Shown here piece by piece: positions 1-5,767 of a stretch of 5,767 nt of DNA. The notes under the pieces were generated by a model. The model ran no database searches. It was not told where the DNA came from and saw only the letters and a list, made by a program, of their open reading frames with translations. Both the position numbers and the translations under genes were made by a program. Position 1 is the first letter of the stretch; every line of letters starts with the position of its first letter. Origin of the DNA: Phycisphaerales bacterium (GTDB taxonomy: Bacteria; Planctomycetota; Phycisphaerae; Tepidisphaerales; Tepidisphaeraceae); NCBI GenBank assembly GCA_003153655.1, contig PMAK01000032.1:10558-16324 (forward strand), written 5' to 3'.

Positions 1-1603
1 CCACCATCCCCAGGTCTTTCGCCTGCTGGGCCGCGAAAATCCGGCCCCGCGCCACCGCGTCGATGTCCTTGATCTTTCCCTGCCGCGTCGTCATCACCCG
101 CCGGGTGAACTGGTCATATGTCGCCCGCATCCAATGCGTCAGTTGCTCCCGCTGCTGGTCATCCCATTCAATCGTCGAGCTGAAAAGGTCCGCATTCTTC
201 CCGCGCACGAAAGTCTCGGTATTCAGGCCGACCTTGTTGAATAGGTCCGTCAAAACAAATTTTCCTCCCACGACGCCGATCGATCCCACGATCGCGGTCG
301 GGTCCGCGAAAATAACATTTCCGCTCGAAGCGAGATAATATCCCCCGCTCGCCGCCATCGACCCCACCGAAATAATCACCGGCTTGATCTTTGAAACCCG
401 CCGCGCCGCCTGCCACATCGCCTCGCTTGCCAGCGCGCTCCCGCCGGGTGAATCAATCCGAATCACCACCGCCTTGATCTTGTCATCCTTCTCCGCCGTC
501 CGCAGCGCCTCACGCATCGTGTCCGAGCCGATATTCTCCGCCCGGCTGAACAAGCCATCCGCGCTCGGCCCATCCACGATCATCCCCTCGGCATAGATCA
601 TCGCGATCGCCGGCCGCGTCGATTCCTCTGGCTTCCGCGAGAGCATCGCAAACAAAGCAAACGGGCTCGATAAATCCAGTTGGTTCTTATCCGTCTGCCC
701 GTAGTCCGTCACCAGACTCATCTTCTGCCCAAGCTCGCTCGCCATCAGGTCGCGAAGCCCTCCGACATCCACCAGATGATCCACCAGCCCCTGCGCCTTT
801 GCCTCATCACCCGGAATCAGCGCCTCGTCCACCACCCGGCGCACATCCTCAACCTTCAACTTTCGGCTCGCGCTGATCGTGTCGATAATCTGTCCATATA
901 ACGAATCCGCCAGCTTGTTCAGTTGCCCTTTTAATTCCGCGCTGGCATCCGTCCGCGTAAACGCCTCATCCGCCCCTTTGTATTCCCCGATCTGGACGAA
1001 ATCCGCCTTCACGCCGACTTTGTCCAGCAATCCCTTGGCGAACATCGTCTCAAACCCGACGCCCGGAATCAGAATCTCCCCCCCCTCCATCATGCAGATA
1101 TCTGTCGCCCCGCTGGCGGCGATGTAACTGCTCGTGTCAAACGAATCCGCATACACAAACGTCCGCTTCCCATCGCGGTGCAGCACGCCCAACTCATCGC
1201 GCAATTCCATCGCCTGCGAAAGATTCAGCGTGCCATCCCCTAGCCGCAGCAGCACCGCGTGCACCTCCCCATCCTGCCGCGCCTTTTCCAGCCGGTCGAT
1301 CAAAACCCGCAGAGTGATCGCGTTGGGATCGCCGCCAAACAAATTATAATCCGCCGGCTTTTCCCCCATCTGGCCTGAAAGATCAAAATACGCCACCTTC
1401 GGCTCGGCATCTTCCTTCTTCTGCGCCGCCTGAATCTTCGCCATCAATTCCGCAGGCGTGGGAAACTTATTCGCCGTCTTCGCCTCCGGATCGGCGCCAT
1501 CCATCGACGGCTGGGTAGCAGGCGTCGTTACCTCCATCTTCGCCGCACAACTCCCCGCCGAGACGGCAACGAACACGGCCAATATCATCGCCCAGAATTT
1601 CAT
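1..1603 (-). CDS. sppA: Signal peptide peptidase SppA, S49 family, two-domain (67K-type), C-terminus cut off
   Basis: This is a membrane-associated serine protease that degrades signal peptides after their release from secreted proteins. The window encodes 534 residues without a stop; E. coli SppA has 618, so roughly 50-80 C-terminal residues are probably outside. Two S49 repeats are visible, about residues 75-290 and 330-534. The Ser/Lys dyad is intact. The lysine is Lys209 in IGEYKGADEAF of the N-terminal repeat. The serine is Ser419 in GSMAASGGYY of the C-terminal repeat, which also has IRIDSPGGS at residues 381-389. The E. coli dyad is Lys209/Ser409. The N-terminus is a short hydrophobic leader ending in AGSC (Cys19), a possible lipobox, followed by a polar linker to about residue 60. 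The ATG at 1603 is chosen because AAGGAG lies 5 bases upstream and the leader fits export. The gene is divergent from lptD. Third codon positions are G-rich, opposite to lptD. The family call is secure; lipidation is inference. Confidence 0.95.
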   Translation of the reverse strand, partial: MKFWAMILAVFVAVSAGSCAAKMEVTTPATQPSMDGADPEAKTANKFPTPAELMAKIQAAQKKEDAEPKVAYFDLSGQMGEKPADYNLFGGDPNAITLRVLIDRLEKARQDGEVHAVLLRLGDGTLNLSQAMELRDELGVLHRDGKRTFVYADSFDTSSYIAASGATDICMMEGGEILIPGVGFETMFAKGLLDKVGVKADFVQIGEYKGADEAFTRTDASAELKGQLNKLADSLYGQIIDTISASRKLKVEDVRRVVDEALIPGDEAKAQGLVDHLVDVGGLRDLMASELGQKMSLVTDYGQTDKNQLDLSSPFALFAMLSRKPEESTRPAIAMIYAEGMIVDGPSADGLFSRAENIGSDTMREALRTAEKDDKIKAVVIRIDSPGGSALASEAMWQAARRVSKIKPVIISVGSMAASGGYYLASSGNVIFADPTAIVGSIGVVGGKFVLTDLFNKVGLNTETFVRGKNADLFSSTIEWDDQQREQLTHWMRATYDQFTRRVMTTRQGKIKDIDAVARGRIFAAQQAKDLGMV

Positions 1604-1608
1604 GGTCA

Positions 1609-1614
1609 CTCCTT
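1609..1614 (-). promoter_or_regulatory. Shine-Dalgarno site of sppA
   Basis: AAGGAG on the minus strand, 5 bases upstream of the ATG at 1603. It fixes the sppA start and argues against later internal ATGs. Confidence 0.8.
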
Positions 1615-1642
1615 GAGACAACGGACAATACGAACGACAGCA

Positions 1643-1671
1643 ATTATACCTATGGTAGACGGAATGCCGAA
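1643..1671 (-). promoter_or_regulatory. Candidate sppA promoter (-10 TATAAT)
   Basis: A perfect TATAAT reads leftward at 1648-1643, placing a transcription start near 1636 and a leader of about 33 bases before the sppA ATG. The -35 position at 17-base spacing (1666-1671) reads TTCGGC, a poor match, and falls inside the left arm of the inverted repeat. The -10 is seen directly. Promoter function without a good -35 is inference. Confidence 0.4.
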
Positions 1672-1753
1672 TGCCGAGTGCCAAGTGCCGAATATACGCG
1701 CATAGTCGGTCAGTCGCATTTCATTCGGCACTTGGCACTCGGCATTCGGCATT
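1663..1753. repeat. Perfect 31-bp inverted repeat of GCCGAAT-like heptamers, 29-base spacer
   Basis: The left arm (1663-1693) and right arm (1723-1753) are exact reverse complements over 31 bases. Each arm is AAT followed by four tandem heptamers: GCCGAAT, GCCGAGT, GCCAAGT, GCCGAAT at 1666, 1673, 1680 and 1687, mirrored at 1723-1750. The 29-base spacer (1694-1722) is unrelated. No T-tract follows either arm and no flanking duplication is visible, so it resembles neither a standard terminator nor a fresh transposon insertion. It sits between two divergent promoters, outside the transcripts expected from both. I recall similar GCCGAAT-type runs as dispersed intergenic repeats in planctomycete-like genomes, but this is memory, not a search. 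Confidence 0.95.
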
Positions 1754-1769
1754 TCCCCTCACTCTCTCT

Positions 1770-1797
1770 TTGACGCCCCTCATCACCTTTCTATAAT
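1770..1797 (+). promoter_or_regulatory. Sigma70-type promoter of lptD
   Basis: TTGACG (1770-1775) and TATAAT (1792-1797) are separated by 16 bases, so 11 of 12 consensus positions match. The predicted start near 1804 gives a leader of about 47 bases before the lptD GTG. The promoter begins 16 bases beyond the inverted repeat. Its orientation and distance fit lptD. Confidence 0.75.
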
Positions 1798-1837
1798 GCC
1801 GCCCACCGCTTTGGCCGTTTGCGTTGGCTGCATCGGG

Positions 1838-1843
1838 AAGGAG
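1838..1843 (+). promoter_or_regulatory. Shine-Dalgarno site of lptD
   Basis: AAGGAG lies 7 bases before the GTG at 1851. It decides the start of a gene that has no ATG there, and the downstream residues form a proper signal peptide. Confidence 0.85.
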
Positions 1844-1850
1844 CCTGTAA

Positions 1851-4760
1851 GTGCATTGGACGAGGACCGGCCTTGGCTGGATTCTGTTTGCCCTCCCTTT
1901 TGTTGCAGCCGCCTGCGTCTCCACCGCTCGCGCCGACTTCACCCAAACCAGCGAAAAACTCCTCATCTCCGCCTCCTCCGCCTCCAATTGGACCGACGGC
2001 CCCACCAACATCCTCCAACTTGATGGCCCCGTCTCCATCGTCACCGACACCGTCACCTGCTCCGCCAGGCAAGCCATCGTCTGGTTCACGCCAAAGCCCG
2101 GCGCCCTGCTTCAGGAACAACAGGTGGAAATCGCCCTCATCGGCGACGCCACGCTCCACGCCTCCGACAACCATCTCACCCGCACCGGCCCGCGGCTGCT
2201 GGTGAATCTCATCGTCCGCGGCACGATTCAGCTAGCCTCGCAATCCAAAGTCGCCCAGGACCTTTCCAAATCCCAGTTATTCACGGACGCCAAAGCCGTG
2301 CGCGCAGCCAGCCAATCCGCCGATCAGCCCCCGCCCGCCATCGAAGTGAATCCCATTTTATCCACCACAGGTCCACCGCCGGCTCCCGCGCTGGGTGGAA
2401 CCTCTGCTTCCGCCATCGTTCAACCCACACCCAGCAAGATCGGCGAGATCAGATTTCACGCCAGGCTTATCGAACCCATCACCATCGCAGACGGGACAAA
2501 AGCGATGCAACTCGGCGGCGGCGTCAGCGTGACCCAGACCTCTGACAACGGCGATTTCCTCGAGCTTCTCGCCACCAACGTTGTCCTGTTCAGCAGCGAC
2601 CGCGCCGGCGCCAGCTCCCAGCCGTCGACGGGCGAACTTGGCCATCATTTCACTGCTGCCTATCTCGAGGGCGATGTTCGGATGAATTTCACTCCCGCGT
2701 CGGCCAAAAGCCCTGAGCAGCGGCTCACCGCCGATCGGGTCTATTACGATTTCGTCACCCAGCGCGCCGTTCTCACCAGCGTCGTCTTCCATGCCGTCGA
2801 TCCCATAACACAGATTCCTGTCATCGTCCGCGCCCAAACGATGCGTCAACTCGCTCACGGCGAATACACCGCGCAAAAAGCCGAGTTCACCACCAGCAAA
2901 TTCGGCGTTCCAACCTATAGCGTCCGCAGCAGCTACGCCTATATCCACCAGGAGCCGCAGGATCCGGGCACATTCGACATCCAATCCCGTAATGATGTCG
3001 TCAACATATTCGGCGTCCCCGTCTTTTACTGGCCATCTCTCTCGGGAACCGTCAACAACAAACCGTTCCCATTGCGCAATCTGGAAAACGGAAATTCCAG
3101 CCGCTTCGGCTATACCTTCGCCACCGAATGGGGGCTCTTCGAAACACTTGGCGAGGCGCCGCCCAAGGGACTCGATATTTCCTACCACGTCGATTATTTC
3201 TCCGAGCGCGGCTTCGGCGGCGGATTGGACGGAAAATATTCCGGCGGGTTCATCACCGATTCCGACGAACCCTGGAATTACCAGGGCGATTTCAAGAGCT
3301 ATATCATGTCAGACAAGGGAACCGACCAACTCGGCGGAGACCGCAGCCTGGTCACGCCCCCCACCGACCTGCGCGGCCGATTCCTTTGGGAACACCAGCA
3401 TTTTCTCCCGGACGATTGGCAGATTCAGCTTCGCGCCGGCTATGTCTCTGACCCCACGTTTCTCGAAGAATATTACCAGCCCGAATTCGACACCACGCTG
3501 CCCTACAACGCCGAGTTCTACGCCAAGCGGCAGCAGGACACCGAGGTCCTCACCTTCCTCGCCGAAACCGATACCACCCGATTCATAACCAACTCCGACC
3601 GCCAGCAAGAGCAATTCGACGTCGCCCGGCTTCCGGAAATTACCTATCAGCGCATCGGCGACAGCTTCGCCGACGATCAGCTCACCCTCTTCAGCAACAA
3701 CAGCGCCTCAGCCCTCAAGTTTGACCAGGGCGCCTATACGCTCGCCCAGCAGGGCTTCGGACCGGGCCTCTCTCCGGGTCTGCCTTCCGATGGTTTTACC
3801 GGCACGACCGGCAACATCATCTTCCGCGGCGATACCCGCCAGGAAGTCGATTGGCCGTTTTCCATCGCGGAACTCCGCTTCGTCCCCTACGTCATGGGAC
3901 GCGCGACTAGCTATTCCGATAGCCCCGGCGGCGACGGCCAAAACCGTCTCTTCGGCGGCACGGGCTTGCGATTCACAACCAGTTTTTGGCGCGTCGATGA
4001 CGATATCAATTCCGATCTTTTCAATCTCCATCGCATCCGCCACATTATTCAGCCGGAGGTGAATCTCTTCACCTCCAGCACGACGCTGGATCAAAGCAAG
4101 ATATATGTCTTCGACCCGAACATCGACGCGATCAACGACATCACCGGCGGCCAATTCGCCCTTCATCAGCATTGGGAAACCATGCGCGGCGGCCCCGGCC
4201 GCTGGCAAAGCGTCGATGTTCTCGATTTCAACGTCGAGGCCGATCTATACACCCATCAGCCCCCCGCTTCGGTGCTTAACCCTGTTTCATTCCGCGGACT
4301 CTTCTTCCCCTCCGAGCCCGAATTATCCGTCCCGCGCCAGGCGATCAACTCAGATTTAACCTGGCACATCAGCGACGACACCGCGTTCATCTCCGATGTG
4401 CAGTGGAATCTCGACCAACGCGAAACCGCCATCGCCGAAGCCGGCATCGCCGTCAACCGCGGCAGCCGGCTCAGCTACTACATCGGCGACGCCTACGTTC
4501 AAGCTCTCGACTCGCAGATATTCAGCTTCAACGCCAGCTACAATCTGACCGCCAAATATCAGATGAGCATTTATCAGGCCCTCGATTTCGGGGCCTCGCG
4601 TGCCGCGGTCACGTCTCTCTCGCTGCTCCGCCGATTCGACACATTCGCGGTCTCCGTTTCCATCTATCACGACGGCATCGCCAACACCAACGGCATGAAC
4701 CTCAACTTCTTCCCCGCCGGCCAAATAGGCTTCAGCCGCCCATGGAGCGCGAACGACTAA
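1851..4760 (+). CDS. lptD: LptD/OstA-family outer-membrane LPS-assembly protein
   Basis: The likely role is the outer-membrane barrel that inserts lipopolysaccharide at the cell surface with LptE, receiving it across an LptA-type bridge. The protein has 969 residues (E. coli LptD 784). Residues 1-28 form a signal peptide with ARA before Asp29. Residues 33-135 look like one OstA beta-jellyroll (ILQLDGPVSIVTDTV, then QAIVWF). Residues 152-196 are a Pro/Ala/Ser linker. Residues 198-395 form a second OstA-like stretch (AMQLGGGVSVTQT, AAYLEGDVRMNF, RLTADRVYYDF) ending in NIFGVPVFYWP, typical of the step into the barrel. Residues about 415-969 are beta-barrel-like, with alternating aromatic strands, YFSERGFGGGLDGKY, ARLPEITYQ and RHIIQPEVNL. 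The mature chain has a single cysteine, Cys70, so the four-cysteine disulfide maturation of E. coli cannot apply. The chain ends RPWSAND, not on an aromatic residue. Codons are strongly C-ending. The family call is fairly secure; the exact glycolipid is unknown. Confidence 0.85.
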   Translation: MHWTRTGLGWILFALPFVAAACVSTARADFTQTSEKLLISASSASNWTDGPTNILQLDGPVSIVTDTVTCSARQAIVWFTPKPGALLQEQQVEIALIGDATLHASDNHLTRTGPRLLVNLIVRGTIQLASQSKVAQDLSKSQLFTDAKAVRAASQSADQPPPAIEVNPILSTTGPPPAPALGGTSASAIVQPTPSKIGEIRFHARLIEPITIADGTKAMQLGGGVSVTQTSDNGDFLELLATNVVLFSSDRAGASSQPSTGELGHHFTAAYLEGDVRMNFTPASAKSPEQRLTADRVYYDFVTQRAVLTSVVFHAVDPITQIPVIVRAQTMRQLAHGEYTAQKAEFTTSKFGVPTYSVRSSYAYIHQEPQDPGTFDIQSRNDVVNIFGVPVFYWPSLSGTVNNKPFPLRNLENGNSSRFGYTFATEWGLFETLGEAPPKGLDISYHVDYFSERGFGGGLDGKYSGGFITDSDEPWNYQGDFKSYIMSDKGTDQLGGDRSLVTPPTDLRGRFLWEHQHFLPDDWQIQLRAGYVSDPTFLEEYYQPEFDTTLPYNAEFYAKRQQDTEVLTFLAETDTTRFITNSDRQQEQFDVARLPEITYQRIGDSFADDQLTLFSNNSASALKFDQGAYTLAQQGFGPGLSPGLPSDGFTGTTGNIIFRGDTRQEVDWPFSIAELRFVPYVMGRATSYSDSPGGDGQNRLFGGTGLRFTTSFWRVDDDINSDLFNLHRIRHIIQPEVNLFTSSTTLDQSKIYVFDPNIDAINDITGGQFALHQHWETMRGGPGRWQSVDVLDFNVEADLYTHQPPASVLNPVSFRGLFFPSEPELSVPRQAINSDLTWHISDDTAFISDVQWNLDQRETAIAEAGIAVNRGSRLSYYIGDAYVQALDSQIFSFNASYNLTAKYQMSIYQALDFGASRAAVTSLSLLRRFDTFAVSVSIYHDGIANTNGMNLNFFPAGQIGFSRPWSAND

Positions 4761-4771
4761 CAAAAATAAGA

Positions 4772-4869
4772 TTTAGCCACAGATGAAAATCAGATTCACA
4801 CAGATAAAACAAATGCGATTAATTTTTCGCCTTTCATCTGTGTGCATCTGATTTATATCTGTGGCTAAA
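4772..4869. repeat. Imperfect 38-bp inverted repeat with CACAGAT units, between lptD and rpiA
   Basis: Arms 4772-4809 and 4832-4869 pair at 34 of 38 positions (mismatches at 4785, 4786, 4796 and 4806) around a 22-base loop. The loop itself has a 4-bp stem (GCGA 4815-4818 with TCGC 4827-4830). The outer ends are TTTAGCCACAGAT and its complement. CACAGAT recurs within each arm, as at 4778-4784 and 4799-4805. The region is AT-rich compared with its neighbours. It starts 12 bases after the lptD stop, so the lptD transcript could carry it as a 3' hairpin, but no U-tract follows. CACAGAT-rich repeats of this kind are, as I recall, widespread between genes in several environmental phyla; no copy number can be given here. 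Confidence 0.9.
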
Positions 4870-4889
4870 AGTCTGTCTCCGCAGCCTGT

Positions 4890-4903
4890 CCCGGCGCGCC
4901 GGG
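4890..4903. repeat. 14-bp perfect GC palindrome
   Basis: CCCGGCGCGCCGGG is its own reverse complement. It lies 20 bases beyond the CACAGAT inverted repeat and 63 bases before the rpiA ATG. With no loop and no T-tract it is not a terminator. It may belong to the same repeat-rich insert, as the following CTCTGTGCCTCTGCGG also has a repeat-like look. Function is unknown. Confidence 0.5.
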
Positions 4904-4966
4904 GTCTCTGTGCCTCTGCGGCTCGTTGCCTTTGTGCATCCACCCCGCCTCCTGTATCCTCGCGAT

Positions 4967-5647
4967 ATGGATGCAAAACAGCGAGCCGGCGAAGCGGCCC
5001 TGCAACACGTCAAGGATGGAATGATCGTCGGCCTGGGCACCGGCTCCACCGCGAAATATTTCATCGAAGCCGTCGGCGTGGCCCTGCGAAATGGAAAACT
5101 GCGCGACATCCGCGCCGTCCCCACCAGCGTCAATTCCGAAAAACTAGCCAATGAATTCGGCATGACCGTCGTCACCTTCGCCCAGACCACCCGCATCGAC
5201 CTCACCGTCGACGGCGCAGACGAAATCGCCCCAGACCTCACCCTCATCAAAGGCCTCGGCGGCGCACTACTCCGCGAAAAACTCGTCGCCCAGAATTCCG
5301 CGAAACTCATCATCATCGCCGACGCCCAGAAACTCGTCACCAAGCTAGGCACAAAATCCCCCCTCCCCGTCGAAGTAACCCCCTTCGGCCACGAAGCCAG
5401 CGAACGATTCCTCCGCGACCTCGGCTGCATCCCCACCCTTCGCCGTCAGAAAGATGGATCGATCCTCATCACCGACAACGGCAACTACATCTTCGACTGC
5501 AAATTCACCGAAATCCCCGACCCGAGAGACCTGAACCTGGAACTAGCCACCCGCGCCGGCATCGTGGAATCCGGCCTCTTCATCGACCTCACCAGCATGG
5601 CGATCATCGCCGACAATGCGACCGTCTGGACCATCGCAAAACCATAG
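4967..5647 (+). CDS. rpiA: Ribose-5-phosphate isomerase A
   Basis: This cytosolic enzyme interconverts ribose 5-phosphate and ribulose 5-phosphate in the non-oxidative pentose phosphate pathway. It has 226 residues and is complete (E. coli RpiA 219). The phosphate-binding loop GLGTGSTAKYFI is at residues 22-33. The catalytic set is present: Asp82 and Asp85 in VDGADE, Lys95 and Glu104 in LIKGLGGALLREK. These match E. coli Asp81, Asp84, Lys94 and Glu103 with an offset of one. IIADAQKLVTKLG at 116-128 and the C-terminal GIVESGLFIDLT at 198-209 also fit the family. The ATG at 4967 is chosen because family homology begins there. An upstream in-frame GTG at 4910 would add 19 non-homologous residues out of repeat-like DNA. 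No Shine-Dalgarno precedes 4967. The gene lies 206 bases after lptD and may have its own promoter. It has C-ending codon bias like lptD. Confidence 0.97.
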   Translation: MDAKQRAGEAALQHVKDGMIVGLGTGSTAKYFIEAVGVALRNGKLRDIRAVPTSVNSEKLANEFGMTVVTFAQTTRIDLTVDGADEIAPDLTLIKGLGGALLREKLVAQNSAKLIIIADAQKLVTKLGTKSPLPVEVTPFGHEASERFLRDLGCIPTLRRQKDGSILITDNGNYIFDCKFTEIPDPRDLNLELATRAGIVESGLFIDLTSMAIIADNATVWTIAKP

Positions 5648-5649
5648 CA

Positions 5650-5767
5650 TCAGCCATTGCGGTCGCTGCGCCATGTTCCCGGTTTGCGGCGAAGATCAAA
5701 TGCCGCAATGATGTCCAAAGTCTGCGAGGTCGCGATACGATATATCAACGCGTATGGAAAACGATCA
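5650..5767 (-). CDS. ParE/RelE-type toxin, C-terminal fragment (start beyond window)
   Basis: The last 38 codons and a TGA stop of a minus-strand gene run off the right edge. The peptide has the typical ParE/RelE C-terminal pattern: RFPYALIYRI (a beta strand with Phe-Pro-Tyr), then TLDIIAAFDLRRKPGTW and a terminal Arg-rich tail. In family members the equivalent is FPY-h-h-Y-R, h-h-h-L-A-h-x-x-x-R-R-x-P-x-x-W. Full-length members have about 90-105 residues, so roughly 60 are missing. ParE toxins act on DNA gyrase and RelE toxins cut mRNA on the ribosome; the fragment cannot tell them apart. The cognate antitoxin would be expected just upstream, outside the window. Its stop is 2 bases from the rpiA stop, with convergent orientation and no room for a terminator. 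Its third codon positions lack the G excess seen in sppA on the same strand, which may hint at transfer, but the fragment is short. Confidence 0.8.
   Translation of the reverse strand, partial: DRFPYALIYRIATSQTLDIIAAFDLRRKPGTWRSDRNG

Noticed and set aside
63..1349. Several plus-strand open frames of 70-90 codons opposite sppA
   Set aside because: They are antisense to SppA, whose catalytic motifs run continuously through the region. Their composition is that of shadow frames.
1663..1753. Repeats as a CRISPR array
   Set aside because: The 7-base units are contiguous, without unique spacers, and arranged as one inverted pair.
1721..2174. Minus-strand and out-of-frame plus-strand frames over the lptD start
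   Set aside because: They include repeat-arm sequence and the complement of the lptD signal-peptide region. They have no domain signal, and lptD has a good promoter, ribosome site and signal peptide.
2358..3188. A 276-codon open frame on the minus strand inside lptD
   Set aside because: It lies antisense to a well-supported LptD frame, has no recognisable domain, and is open because the C-rich strand lacks stop codons. The same holds for the open frames at 3708-4208 and 4356-4763.
2992..3588. A 198-codon plus-strand frame overlapping lptD
   Set aside because: It is Ser/Pro/Arg-rich with no family pattern, and is an out-of-frame reading of lptD codons.
4772..4869. Inverted repeat as an intrinsic terminator of lptD
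   Set aside because: The stem is long, mismatched and AT-rich, and no U-tract follows the right arm. It might still affect transcript ends, but a terminator call is not supported.
4834..5436. A 200-codon minus-strand frame opposite rpiA
   Set aside because: It is antisense to the conserved RpiA catalytic motifs and runs into the CACAGAT repeat. It has no recognisable product.
5655..5710. CATTGCGG at 5655-5662 and its complement at 5703-5710 as an operator or terminator
   Set aside because: An 8-bp match with a 40-base spacer inside the toxin coding region is likely to be chance.

Overview
The window holds two complete genes, two partial genes at its edges and two conspicuous intergenic inverted repeats. 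It looks chromosomal and comes from an outer-membrane (diderm) bacterium. The long LptD-like protein with its double OstA-like N-terminus, the two-domain SppA and the intergenic repeat style resemble what I know of Planctomycetota (Phycisphaerae-like). That placement is inference from protein style, not a database result.

Layout, left to right. (1) Bases 1-1603, minus strand: SppA, a two-domain S49 signal peptide peptidase, cut at its C-terminus by the window edge. (2) Bases 1604-1850: a divergent intergenic region. It has a candidate sppA promoter, a perfect 31-bp inverted repeat built from GCCGAAT-like heptamers, a near-consensus sigma70-type promoter facing lptD, and a good Shine-Dalgarno before a GTG start. 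(3) Bases 1851-4760, plus strand: a 969-residue LptD/OstA-family outer-membrane LPS-assembly protein. (4) Bases 4761-4966: a 98-bp imperfect inverted repeat made of CACAGAT-type units, then a 14-bp GC palindrome. (5) Bases 4967-5647, plus strand: RpiA, ribose-5-phosphate isomerase A, complete. (6) Bases 5650-5767, minus strand: the C-terminal 38 residues of a ParE/RelE-type toxin, convergent with rpiA and only 2 bases away; the rest lies beyond the window.

sppA and lptD are a divergent pair that both serve the cell envelope: one degrades cleaved signal peptides, the other inserts LPS-like glycolipid in the outer membrane. rpiA is pentose-phosphate housekeeping, with no evident functional link beyond being downstream of lptD. 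The toxin fragment suggests that a toxin-antitoxin module begins at the right edge.

The plus strand is strongly C-rich over all three large genes. Third codon positions are therefore G-rich in sppA and C-rich in lptD and rpiA. This skew also explains the many long spurious reading frames inside lptD. I found no convincing novel multi-gene system. The most interesting items are the two inverted repeats, the unusual LptD architecture and the edge toxin.
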